NCBI GenBank assembly: GCA_050014415.1
Contig: JBEKDJ010000228.1
Coordinates: forward strand, 1 to 13,398
DNA length: 13,398 bases
Origin: JBEKDJ01 sp050014415
GTDB lineage: Bacteria > Desulfobacterota > BSN033 > UBA1163
Direction: 5' to 3'
Position numbers and translations under genes: made by a program
The notes under the pieces: generated by a model
Database searches by the model: none
What the model was told of the DNA's origin: nothing
Seen by the model: only the letters and a program-made list of their open reading frames with translations
Shown here: piece after piece, positions 7,263 through 13,398 of the stretch
How the letters are laid out: every line of letters begins with the position of its first letter
How positions within the stretch are numbered: position 1 is the first letter of the stretch

Positions 7263-7295
7263 TTCCGGGGGTTCTAAACATAGACCCCCCCGGAA
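7263..7295 (+). terminator. 3' hairpin after binding protein copy 2, possible terminator
   Basis: TTCCGGGGG (7263-7271) pairs with CCCCCGGAA (7287-7295). An inner TCT pairs with AGA across a two-base CC bulge. The stem is followed by ATTTTC, a short T-run, so it may terminate transcription of the binding-protein unit. It is related to the hairpin after copy 1 (5472-5505) but has CC/GG pairs where that one has TT/AA. Confidence 0.5.
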
Positions 7296-7390
7296 ATTTT
7301 CATCCCCTCTTCCCAAACACTTCAGCCGTATGACAAAGATTCTTTTTAATAATCTTAACTACCAAATTTAGCTCCATCATTGAACACCTC

Positions 7391-7419
7391 TTGAAAATAT
7401 CAACCGGATTTTTTAATAT
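7391..7419 (+). promoter_or_regulatory. Candidate sigma-70 promoter for the DUF169 locus
   Basis: TTGAAA (7391-7396) and TAATAT (7414-7419) are separated by exactly 17 bases, close to the -35/-10 consensus. The predicted start near 7426 falls on a small inverted repeat, ATGACC (7422-7427) and GGTCAT (7436-7441), which could be an operator. The gene's ribosome-binding site follows about 75 bases downstream. Confidence 0.4.
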
Positions 7420-7510
7420 TTATGACCTGAGACTTGGTCATGGGAATAAAGCTATTTCTCATCCTTCAATAGTCTTGGCATTTCAAATTCTACGGATGAA
7501 GGAGGCTAAA

Positions 7511-8198
7511 ATGACTCTCACAAAAAATGATTTTCCTATTTTAAATAAATTTAATTTCGAGGTACAACCCGTAGGCGTCAAATTCTTGGTTAAACGACCA
7601 GACCTGGTCGAGAGGCTAGATGAAAAAATGGCTTTATGCGAAATGCTCAAGAGAGCACAGGAAGGAAACGCCTTCTTTGCAGATAAAGAGAATCATACCT
7701 GTGAAGCAGGGTTAATTTGGAGCAGGGCTGAAAATCTTCGAGGAGGCGCGTTCTGCAAGCAGACTGTACCAATATGTACCGAGGATAGGCAAAGGTGTGG
7801 TTAACTATGTTGCCTTTTCACCGTTGAACAAGCTCCCTTTCGACCCAGATGTCTTGATCATTTTAGCCAAGACCGGCCAAACAGAAATTCTACTAAGGGC
7901 CATGAGCTATAGAACGGGGAAAATGTGGCTGAGCAGGTCCTCACCTGCGATAGGATGTGGATGGATTTACATTTACCCATTTCTGACCGGGGAATTGAAT
8001 TATACCATTACTGGTCTTGGTCATGGGATGAAGCGAAGAAAACTATTTCCAGAAGGTCAGCAGCTCGTGTCTGTTCCCTTTGACCTGCTGCCTTCCATGC
8101 TGCAGACATTGCAGGATATGCCGTGGGTGCTTCCTGCCTATGAACCGGACGGAACGGAATTTATCAAACGACTACATGATAAACTAGAACTGACCTAA
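7511..8198 (+). pseudogene. DUF169 family protein (COG2043), disrupted by an internal deletion/frameshift
   Basis: Two frames together make one DUF169 protein. The start is ATG 7511, with AAGGAGG at 7499-7505. The first frame gives the family N-terminus (FEVQPVGVKFLVKRPDLVER, CEMLKRAQEGNAFF, HTCEAGL) up to about 7715. The second frame opens at 7716 after a TAA and gives FGAGLKIFEEARSASRLYQY, VPRIGKGVVNYVAFSPL, PFDPDVLI, then a C-terminal half with GCGWIYIYPFLTGELNYT and the stop at 8196-8198. In relatives I remember, a dozen or so residues lie between the second Cys and the G.KIF block. Here they are missing, so the lesion is a small out-of-frame deletion near 7711-7718, not a simple 1-base slip. 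The function of DUF169 is not established; conserved cysteines suggest metal or cluster binding. An assembly error is possible. Confidence 0.75.
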
Positions 8199-8252
8199 CA
8201 AGTGCAAAGAAATGAAGACATTCTACATTGTTCCTTGTCAAAAGTGAAAAAC

Positions 8253-8281
8253 TTGACTAATCTAAGTTGTTCTCTTAAGAT
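8253..8281 (+). promoter_or_regulatory. Candidate sigma-70 promoter for the TRAP binding protein
   Basis: TTGACT (8253-8258) and TAAGAT (8276-8281) are separated by exactly 17 bases, in the 193-base gap between the DUF169 locus and dctP. This leaves an untranslated leader of about 100 bases before ATG 8392. A short repeat pair (GTCAA at 8237-8241 and TTGAC at 8253-8257) overlaps the -35 box and could bind a regulator. No other site in the gap looks better. Confidence 0.4.
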
Positions 8282-8391
8282 CCGGGTAAAACACGTGTAA
8301 TGCACTTCTATTATTAGAAATATTTTGAGGCTTATACGCGTCAGAATTTACTGGTTCCGGTTAGCTAAGAGGATACGAAAGAAGGCACAAG

Positions 8392-9453
8392 ATGAGAAAA
8401 AGCACGGCGTTGTTACTGATTGTAGCTGTTTTTGTTCTTGTGACCTATCCCCTAGCGCATGGAGCGGAAATCATCAAGCTAAAGGCAGCCAATTACCTCC
8501 CTATCACTCACCCGATGTCGGTTCTCAGCGGGTGGTTTTGCGACGAGGTGAAGAAGCGTACAAACGGCCGAGTGGAAATCACATACTATCCTGGAGGAAC
8601 GCTTCTCTCGCCGGTCAAAATGTATGATGGCGTTTTCACGGGCATCGCGGACATAGGCGTTTCTCACATTGACTATACGCGGGGGCGCTTTCCTATGATG
8701 GAAGTGTTCGATCTGCCCTTAGGTTTCCCGAGCGGCTGGGTAGCAACACAGGTGAGCAGCGACTTCTTCAACAAGTACAAACCGAGCGAGTGGAATGATG
8801 TCCACGTTCTTTACGTAAACACTACAGGGCCACTGATCCTTCAGACCATCAGCAAACCTGTGAAGACCCTGGAAGACCTAAAGGGCCTTAAGATCAGGGC
8901 CGTGGGAGTGATGAGTGATGTCGTCAAGGCACTGGGTGCCGTTCCGATCCCCCTTGAAATGCCGGATGTTTACGATGCATTAAGAAGAGCCGTTATCGAG
9001 GGAATTACGGTAGATCTTTCCACGCTCAAATACTGGAAGTTCGCGGAAGTGGTAAAGTATGTTACGGCAGATTGGCAGCTTGGAACCGGATATACTTTCT
9101 ATTGTGTCATGAACAAGGATAAATGGGACGCCCTTCCCCCTGACATTAAGAAGATTTTCGATGAGGTGGCCTTCGAAGCCAAAGAAAAGCAGGGGGCTCT
9201 GTGGAACGAAATGGATATAGAGGGAAGGGATGTCTTCAAGAGTGCGGGCGGACAGATCATATCCCTTTCCGATACCGAGGCTGCCAAATGGGTAAAGGCT
9301 GTCGACCCGATCATTGGAGATTACAAAAAGAATATGGTCTCCAAAAGGCACAAAGATGCAGAGGTTGAAGGCTGGTTGAAATTCATCGAGGAGCGTATTG
9401 GGTACTGGAGTGAAGTGGAGAAACAGAGAAAAATACCTTCGCTCTTCGAATGA
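8392..9453 (+). CDS. dctP: TRAP transporter periplasmic solute-binding protein (DctP family)
   Basis: This 353-residue protein is the extracytoplasmic receptor of a TRAP importer, a secondary transporter for carboxylates driven by an ion gradient. The signal peptide has MRKS, a core at about 6-20, and cleavage after AHG or AHGA at about residue 24-25. Family marks are the mature start IKLKAANYLPITHPMS, ITYYPGGTL (about 63-71), the block GLKIRAVG (165-172) with the arginine (R169) that binds the ligand carboxylate in characterised members, and WDALPPDIKKIFDEV in the C-terminal lobe. Start ATG 8392 has AAAGAAGG upstream. No dctQ or dctM gene follows: the next sequence is an IS200-type element and then a ligase. 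The membrane subunits must lie elsewhere or the receptor is an orphan. A carboxylate ligand fits the downstream acid-activating ligase. Confidence 0.92.
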   Translation: MRKSTALLLIVAVFVLVTYPLAHGAEIIKLKAANYLPITHPMSVLSGWFCDEVKKRTNGRVEITYYPGGTLLSPVKMYDGVFTGIADIGVSHIDYTRGRFPMMEVFDLPLGFPSGWVATQVSSDFFNKYKPSEWNDVHVLYVNTTGPLILQTISKPVKTLEDLKGLKIRAVGVMSDVVKALGAVPIPLEMPDVYDALRRAVIEGITVDLSTLKYWKFAEVVKYVTADWQLGTGYTFYCVMNKDKWDALPPDIKKIFDEVAFEAKEKQGALWNEMDIEGRDVFKSAGGQIISLSDTEAAKWVKAVDPIIGDYKKNMVSKRHKDAEVEGWLKFIEERIGYWSEVEKQRKIPSLFE

Positions 9454-9550
9454 GATGCTACGAAATTGTTTGGCCTTATGAAAAACAAGGTTCAAAATCC
9501 CAATAACCATTGAGAATCGCCATAAGATCCCTCTTTGTTCCCCCCTTGGT

Positions 9551-9955
9551 CTAATCTGTTGTCAGCCCTTCCTGGCTGCGAACATATTCCCGTACGGTCT
9601 CTTTATCCAGGCCAACTGTTGAAACATAATAGCCGCGAGCCCAGAAATTCTGACCCACAAAATTCCGATTCCTCCCCATTGCGCTTGCAACCCAGATCGC
9701 ACTCTTGCCTTTCACATACCCAACCACTTGCGACACCGAATACTTCGGAGGAATCGAGACCACCATGTGAACATGATCCGCCTTTAGCCTTCCTTCTACT
9801 ACTTCACTCTCCTTCTGCAATGCCAACTTTCGAAGGATTGGTCCCAGATCCTTCCGAAGTTGTCCATGTAGAACTTTCTTCCGGCATTTCGGAACCCAGA
9901 CCAGATGGCCCTTGCATTCCCATTTGGTTTGGTGTAAGCTTTCGTTGCGTTCCAT
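9551..9955 (-). CDS. tnpA: IS200-type single-strand transposase TnpA (Y1 HUH)
   Basis: The start at 9955 (ATG) gives 134 residues and has AAAAGGAGG six bases upstream on the minus strand. A longer reading from GTG 9991 adds 12 residues with no family match. TnpA moves the element as single-stranded DNA through a covalent tyrosine link. The family core is complete: WECKGHLVWVPKCRKKV near the start, the HUH motif at H61-V-H63 (DHVHM), SIPPKYSVSQVVGYVKGKSA (67-86), NFWARGYYVSTVG (103-115), and the nucleophile Y124 in REYVRSQE with the helper Q128. No frameshift or stop was seen, so the gene looks active. It is opposed to the genes on both sides. No tnpB or RNA-guided nuclease gene accompanies it. 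Confidence 0.93.
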   Translation of the reverse strand: MERNESLHQTKWECKGHLVWVPKCRKKVLHGQLRKDLGPILRKLALQKESEVVEGRLKADHVHMVVSIPPKYSVSQVVGYVKGKSAIWVASAMGRNRNFVGQNFWARGYYVSTVGLDKETVREYVRSQEGLTTD

Positions 9956-10010
9956 TCCAAGCCTCCTTTTATGTAACCTTGAGCGGTTCACAGAAGGACG
10001 GTTTTCTTAT

Positions 10011-10057
10011 ACTCCCGAAAATGTCAAACTCTGGGAGTCCCCCGGCAGAGCCGGGGG
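10011..10057 (-). promoter_or_regulatory. Paired hairpins in the IS200 leader
   Basis: Stem 1 is CCCCCGGC/GCCGGGGG at 10039-10057. Stem 2 is ACTCCC/GGGAGT at 10011-10038, with a 16-base loop. In IS200 itself, a leader hairpin blocks incoming transcription and the left-end structure is recognised by TnpA. The position between the left border and tnpA fits both roles. Stem 1 would also act on + strand transcription heading into the ligase at 10116. Confidence 0.55.
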
Positions 10058-10115
10058 TTTACCTAAATGCTAATCATGAAATACCAGCTTCTCTACACTT
10101 AACGAAGGAGGGCAT

Positions 10116-11771
10116 ATGACAGGTTTCCTTGAAGGGTTCATACCCTATAAAAAAGAAGACGCGGAGAAGTACAATCGACTTCGCTGGTGGCTTGGTTTAA
10201 CCTTCGGCGATCTTCTGGACAAAGCGGCTGACGTTTATCCCGATAAGGAGGCCTTTGTGGACGGGAGAAGCAGGCTTACCTTTGGGCAGGCCAGAGATAA
10301 AACAAACAGATTGGCCATTGGCCTGATGGACCTCGGCATTGCTCCACGGGATCGGGTGCTCATTCAGCTTCCCAACTGGAACGAGTTCGTCTTTGCCTAT
10401 TTCGCTGTCCAAAAAATTGGTGGCGTTGCCGTATTACTTATCGACAGGTATCGCCAGTATGAGATTGGCCACCTGGTTCAACTGACGGGGGCGACCTCCT
10501 GGATCATCGCGGAAAGGTATAAGAAGACTGATTATCTGCCCATCGTGGAAGATGTGAAGAAAGATCATCCTCAACTCAAGAACATCATCCTGGCAAGAAG
10601 TGAAGCACCTGGCTCCTTCCTGAGCATGGAGAATTTGATTCGTGAGGTGAAGCTCGATACAGCCAACCTCCAGAGGCTTGCGCAAAGGAGACCGGACCCT
10701 ATGGAAGTAGCCCATATGGGGCCGACAGGAGGAACCACCGGTTTGCCGAAGGTGGTACCTCGCACTCACAACAGTCTCGTGTGCACGATGGAATACGCGG
10801 CCTATGCATGGGAGGTGAATATTCATGATGTCTGCTTCCTTGCCGGTCCAGTAGGTCACGACCTCGCCTTTACCAAAGGGCTCTGCAGCAATCTTTTCGC
10901 CTTTGGGAAGACTATTTTCCTGGATTCTACAGAGATGAAAGAGGTTTGTGAAACCATTCAAAGGGAGAGGGTGACAACCATCGTGTGGACTCCCACCCTG
11001 GCAAAGAGGCTCCTCGATTTTGAGGGTTTGAAGGGCTATGATCTGAGTTCTCTAAGAGCAATGCACTGTGGGGGTAGCGCAAGTTTGCCAGAGATCGTTA
11101 AAGGAGTGAGAGAAGATCTCCGGTGTAACTTCTTTAATGGTTACGGCGGCACAGAAGGCCAGACCACCCTAACACGCGCAAACGACAGACTGGAGACTAT
11201 TCTCCATACGGTGGGCAAACCCACCTGTCCTTACGATATCTATAAAGTAGTCAGCCCAGATGGGGAGGAACTTCCTCCCAACACCTCCGGCGAATTGATG
11301 ATCAAAGGACCGGGCGTCTTTACCGGTTACTATAAAGCTCCAGAGGAGAATGCAACGGTATTCAATGAGGAAGGATTTTTCAGGACCGGAGACCTGGCCA
11401 TCATTGACGAAAAGGGCACAGTCACTCTCACCGGCCGAATCAAAGAGATGATCAACCGTGGCGGCGAAAGTATCAGCTCCACAGAGATAGAGAAACTGAT
11501 CACCAGCCATCCAGGAGTGGCCTTCGTGGCTGTGATTCCCATGCCTGATCCGGTGTTTGGAGAAAGGGTCTGCGCCTACATTCAACCCAAGCCCGGAGCG
11601 AACTTGAGCTTTGAGAAGATCATCGCCTATCTCAGAGAGAAAAAGGCTTCAGTGCTCCAACTTCCGGAAAGGATCGAATTTGTCGAGACCATGCCCTTTA
11701 CAAAGGCAGAAAAGGTGGACAAGAAATTCCTGAGAGAAGATATCGAGCAAAAACTCAAGGCGACTAGCTGA
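10116..11771 (+). CDS. AMP-dependent aryl/acyl acid-CoA ligase (EntE/DhbE-like)
   Basis: This 551-residue ANL-superfamily ligase resembles the 2,3-dihydroxybenzoate/benzoate/cyclohexanecarboxylate branch in its phosphate loop GPTGGTTGLPKVVPRTHN (202-219). Further motifs are NGYGGTEGQT (341-350), RTGDLA (423-428), the hinge and A8 region GRIKEMINRGGESIS (440-454) and the A10 region PFTKAEKVDKKFLR (527-540) with catalytic lysine K533. A Glu stands where the usual Gly precedes that lysine. Start ATG 10116 follows GAAGGAGGG, 3 bases before the start codon. With no carrier-protein or siderophore genes nearby, it more likely makes an acyl- or aroyl-CoA for degradation than for peptide synthesis. 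The SDR, barrel protein and acyl-CoA dehydrogenase follow on the same strand. The exact acid cannot be read from the sequence. Confidence 0.9.
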   Translation: MTGFLEGFIPYKKEDAEKYNRLRWWLGLTFGDLLDKAADVYPDKEAFVDGRSRLTFGQARDKTNRLAIGLMDLGIAPRDRVLIQLPNWNEFVFAYFAVQKIGGVAVLLIDRYRQYEIGHLVQLTGATSWIIAERYKKTDYLPIVEDVKKDHPQLKNIILARSEAPGSFLSMENLIREVKLDTANLQRLAQRRPDPMEVAHMGPTGGTTGLPKVVPRTHNSLVCTMEYAAYAWEVNIHDVCFLAGPVGHDLAFTKGLCSNLFAFGKTIFLDSTEMKEVCETIQRERVTTIVWTPTLAKRLLDFEGLKGYDLSSLRAMHCGGSASLPEIVKGVREDLRCNFFNGYGGTEGQTTLTRANDRLETILHTVGKPTCPYDIYKVVSPDGEELPPNTSGELMIKGPGVFTGYYKAPEENATVFNEEGFFRTGDLAIIDEKGTVTLTGRIKEMINRGGESISSTEIEKLITSHPGVAFVAVIPMPDPVFGERVCAYIQPKPGANLSFEKIIAYLREKKASVLQLPERIEFVETMPFTKAEKVDKKFLREDIEQKLKATS

Positions 11772-11822
11772 ACATTGGCAAAACAGGGGAAGCGGGAAAT
11801 ACCAAAGCAAAGGAGGATTGAA

Positions 11823-12587
11823 ATGAGATTAAAAGACAAGGTCACGATCATAACTGGAGCAGCACGAGGAATTGGAGCAGCATTTGCCGTCGGCTTTGCA
11901 AAAGAAGGAGCGAAAATCGTCATCGGGGACATTTTGGATGGAAAAGAGACTATAGGTGCCGTGAAGAGGACAGGTGGTGAGGCGATCTTCGTCAAGACAG
12001 ATGTCAGCAAACAGGATCAATGCAACGCATTCGCGAAGGCAGCCATGGACCGCTTCGGTTCCATCGACATCTTAGTCAATAATGCAGGACTCTTCGCCAA
12101 TATCATCCTGAGACCTTTTACCGAAATCACTACTGAAGAGTGGATGCGCGTAATGGAAGTCAACACGGCTGGTCCCTTCCACTGCACAAAGGCTGTCTTC
12201 CCTTATATGAAAGACAAAGGAGGAAAGATCATCAATCTTTCTTCTGCATCGATTTTTGAAGGTGTTCCAGGTATGCCCCATTACGTCGCCTCTAAAGGCG
12301 CTATCATGGCCTTTACCCGTTGCATGGCCCGGGAGTTGGGCGCCTATAACATTACTGTAAACTCCATAGCCCCAGGCTTTACACATTCTCCTGGCGGAGA
12401 TGAATTCGACAAGAAAAAAGCTCTTCCCATTGGCCCCCTTGATGACATTCAGCTGCCACAGAGATGCCTTAAAAGGGCTGCTTATCCTGAAGATCTTGTT
12501 GGAACAGCAATTTTTCTGGCCAGTGATGATAGTAACTTTATTACGGGGCAGTTGATCGTTCATGATGGTGGGATTTCTCTCCACTAA
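11823..12587 (+). CDS. Short-chain dehydrogenase/reductase (SDR, NAD-dependent type)
   Basis: This is a 254-residue classical SDR. ATG 11823 is chosen because AAAGGAGG stands 7 bases upstream; a longer frame from TTG 11775 adds 16 residues before the Rossmann fold and has no ribosome-binding site. Motifs are the cofactor loop TGAARGIG (11-18), an acidic residue at the end of the second strand (D36, which favours NAD over NADP), D60-V, NNAG (86-89), catalytic S141, Y154 and K158 (YVASK) and N-terminal-half Asn in EVNTAG (112-117). It starts 51 bases after the ligase. It probably oxidises a hydroxyacyl-CoA or a hydroxylated ring in the same pathway; FabG-like or 3-hydroxyacyl-CoA dehydrogenase roles are both open. 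Confidence 0.92.
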   Translation: MRLKDKVTIITGAARGIGAAFAVGFAKEGAKIVIGDILDGKETIGAVKRTGGEAIFVKTDVSKQDQCNAFAKAAMDRFGSIDILVNNAGLFANIILRPFTEITTEEWMRVMEVNTAGPFHCTKAVFPYMKDKGGKIINLSSASIFEGVPGMPHYVASKGAIMAFTRCMARELGAYNITVNSIAPGFTHSPGGDEFDKKKALPIGPLDDIQLPQRCLKRAAYPEDLVGTAIFLASDDSNFITGQLIVHDGGISLH

Positions 12588-12595
12588 ATAAGCGG

Positions 12596-12635
12596 CCTTT
12601 TGTTTGATGGATCAAAAGGGGATGGTTCTACCATC
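12596..12635 (+). promoter_or_regulatory. Two small hairpins between the SDR and the barrel protein
   Basis: CCTTTTG (12596-12602) pairs with CAAAAGG (12613-12619) over a 10-base loop. Directly after it, GATGGT (12621-12626) pairs with ACCATC (12630-12635) over a TCT loop. No T-tract follows, so read-through into the next gene is expected. They may be mRNA processing or stability elements. Confidence 0.35.
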
Positions 12636-12686
12636 TCATGATATGGATTTATCCAAAGGAGATAATAAAAAACAAAGGAGGATAGG

Positions 12687-13049
12687 ATGATGCCAAAACA
12701 AATGATTCTTTATAACTTGAGGGACGAAGTGAAGGATGAAGACTACATCAAATGGTGCCATGAGTTTAAAGGTCCCCTTTTGTTAAAACTTAAATCGACA
12801 AAAAGCTTTACCCTACTGAAGATGACAGGAGGCAGGAAGTGGAATGGTCAAAAGGGGGAGCCGCCTGTAGAAACCAAATCCCCTTTTAGGTTTATCGGAA
12901 TTCTGGATGTGACCAGCAAAGAAGAGTGGATGAAAGATGTGGCATCGGAGGCATACCAAAAAGATTTTTTCCCAAAATTTTTTTCCAATTGGGCAGCAGA
13001 TGGTTATGCCATTCTCGGTGATGAAGTTTATCACGGCGAAAGCGATTAA
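12687..13049 (+). CDS. Small dimeric alpha-beta-barrel-like protein (EthD-like), function unknown
   Basis: This 120-residue cytoplasmic protein has no signal peptide and no membrane segment. The pattern MILYNLRDEVKDEDYIKWCH, then a strand with KSFTLLKMTGG (38-48), a strand FRFIGILDV (67-75) and a helix EEWMKDVAS (78-86), reads as the beta-alpha-beta layout of the ferredoxin-like dimeric alpha/beta barrel group (EthD and relatives). This is a fold guess from secondary-structure pattern; I do not recognise an exact family. SD AAAGGAGG (12674-12681) lies before two adjacent start codons, ATG 12687 and ATG 12690. Similar proteins often sit in catabolic clusters as helper or isomerase-like proteins; here it lies between an SDR and an acyl-CoA dehydrogenase. 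Confidence 0.6.
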   Translation: MMPKQMILYNLRDEVKDEDYIKWCHEFKGPLLLKLKSTKSFTLLKMTGGRKWNGQKGEPPVETKSPFRFIGILDVTSKEEWMKDVASEAYQKDFFPKFFSNWAADGYAILGDEVYHGESD

Positions 13050-13147
13050 TTTTTTTAGATTTTTATTACCTTCAGTCCATGAGGCTGTTCCATTGAACCC
13101 TCTCCAGACCTCTACTGGGCAGGGAGGAGGGAGAAAAGGAGGGAACC

Positions 13148-13398
13148 ATGAATTTAGAGCATCTCTTAACCAAGGAAGATCTCCAAATTCGGGAGACAAT
13201 AAGGGATTTTACCAAAAAAGAGATTATGCCCAGAACTAAGGAATTGGAGGCAGACTACCGGTTGGTCGAGGAAGTTCATCAAAAGCTTGTTGATATAGGG
13301 GTTCAGTCGGATGGGTATCCTGCTGAATATGGTGGGGGTGGACATGGCTCAATGACAGCCCTAGGCATTATCTGTGAAGAGTTAGCCAAAGGCGATGC
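13148..13398 (+). CDS. Acyl-CoA dehydrogenase, N-terminal part (runs off the window)
   Basis: ATG 13148 follows AAAAGGAGGG and the frame stays open to the window edge, giving 83 codons. It starts MNLEHLLTKEDLQIRETIRD, followed by FTKKEIMPRTKELEAD (21-36), then IGVQSDGYPAEYGGGGHGSM (50-69) and LGIICEELAKGD (72-83). This is the all-helical N-terminal domain of FAD-dependent acyl-CoA dehydrogenases, with the characteristic 'P.EYGG.G' turn. The usual protein is about 380 residues, so roughly four fifths lies beyond the edge, including the catalytic base. The enzyme would introduce a double bond into the acyl-CoA made by the upstream ligase and pass electrons to ETF. Confidence 0.88.
   Translation, partial: MNLEHLLTKEDLQIRETIRDFTKKEIMPRTKELEADYRLVEEVHQKLVDIGVQSDGYPAEYGGGGHGSMTALGIICEELAKGD

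Larger units (their letters stand above)
9510..10065 (-). mobile_element. IS200/IS605-type insertion sequence
   Basis: The element consists of the tnpA at 9551-9955 plus terminal hairpins; the ends are approximate. Left end (beyond the tnpA start): a perfect 8-bp stem CCCCCGGC/GCCGGGGG with an AGA loop at 10039-10057, adjoining a second stem ACTCCC (10011-10016) with GGGAGT (10033-10038). Right end (after the tnpA stop): an imperfect hairpin, read on the minus strand as GAGGGATC, TTATGGC, GATTCTC (9512-9533), with a bulged A. It runs into TCAA at 9513-9510, the same tetranucleotide as the right cleavage site of IS608. Elements of this family make no inverted repeats or target duplications, so the left border cannot be fixed from one copy. 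Confidence 0.65.

Noticed and set aside
7391..7804. DUF169 start at 7391 (137-residue version)
   Set aside because: TTG 7391 is in fact the -35 box candidate and has no ribosome-binding site. ATG 7511 has AAGGAGG and is where family similarity begins.
8980..9510. 176-codon minus-strand open frame inside dctP
   Set aside because: It overlaps the well-supported DctP gene over most of its length, with no recognisable motif or ribosome-binding site.
10022..10027. Minus-strand TTGACA as -35 box for tnpA
   Set aside because: The only -10-like sequence (TATAAG) is about 10 bases away, and the spacing does not work. The hexamer lies in the loop of the leader stem.
9535..10119. 194-codon + strand open frame covering the IS200 region
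   Set aside because: It is antisense to a clearly real tnpA with all catalytic residues. Its translation is rich in Pro and Ser with no family pattern, and it runs through the end hairpin.
10434..10961. 175-codon minus-strand open frame inside the second ligase
   Set aside because: It is a shadow of the ligase's phosphate-loop region; the sense frame has full motif support.
12072..12584. 170-codon minus-strand open frame inside the SDR
   Set aside because: It is a shadow of the SDR, whose catalytic Ser-Tyr-Lys and cofactor loop lie on the + strand.
1..13398. CRISPR array, tRNA, rRNA or toxin-antitoxin genes
   Set aside because: I looked for regularly spaced repeats, cloverleaf-like segments and small paired genes on both strands, and saw none.

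Overview
The window looks like a chromosome segment of an anaerobic, diderm bacterium, most likely Desulfobacterota (former Deltaproteobacteria). The reasons are four: branched-chain amino-acid-type (Liv) and TRAP transport genes mixed with several acyl-CoA ligases; an SDR and an acyl-CoA dehydrogenase; a DUF169 (COG2043) gene; and binding proteins carrying plain Sec signal peptides (A-x-A sites, no lipobox), which implies a periplasm. This assignment is inference; no rRNA or other phylogenetic marker is present. All genes that look functional are on the + strand except one IS200-type transposase.

Region 1 (1-4077) is a tight operon: a long-chain-type acyl-CoA synthetase (188-2125), then the two Liv permeases livH (2137-3024) and livM (3028-4077). 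Gaps between them are 11 and 3 bases. The ATPase subunits livG/livF are not in the window.

Region 2 (4078-7300) holds two tandem paralogous Liv-type substrate-binding proteins (4209-5456 and 6006-7256). The leader before the first contains a perfect 13-bp inverted repeat, a 22-codon candidate ORF and a 47-base structured stem. Each paralog is followed by a GC-rich hairpin of related sequence, with apparent compensatory base changes between the two copies. The spacer between the paralogs holds a frameshifted relic of an IS4-family transposase on the minus strand and an 82-bp nested palindrome that resembles a MITE.

Region 3 (7300-8200) is a DUF169 gene that appears broken by an out-of-frame internal deletion, with a candidate promoter upstream.

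Region 4 (8200-13398) starts with a promoter-like sequence and an orphan TRAP-type binding protein (dctP-like, no dctQ/dctM). An intact IS200/IS605-type tnpA on the minus strand, with end hairpins, follows. Then comes a catabolic run: an EntE/benzoate-type AMP-dependent ligase (10116-11771), an SDR dehydrogenase (11823-12587), a small dimeric alpha-beta-barrel-like protein (12687-13049) and the start of an acyl-CoA dehydrogenase (13148 to the window edge).

Taken together, the genes suggest uptake of one or more organic acids (Liv ABC and TRAP), activation to CoA thioesters, and beta-oxidation-like dehydrogenation. The substrate cannot be read from the sequence. I found no clear undescribed system. 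The most useful non-routine observations are the fossil and palindromic DNA between the paralogs, the covarying 3' hairpins, the structured leader at 4080-4208 and the broken DUF169 gene.
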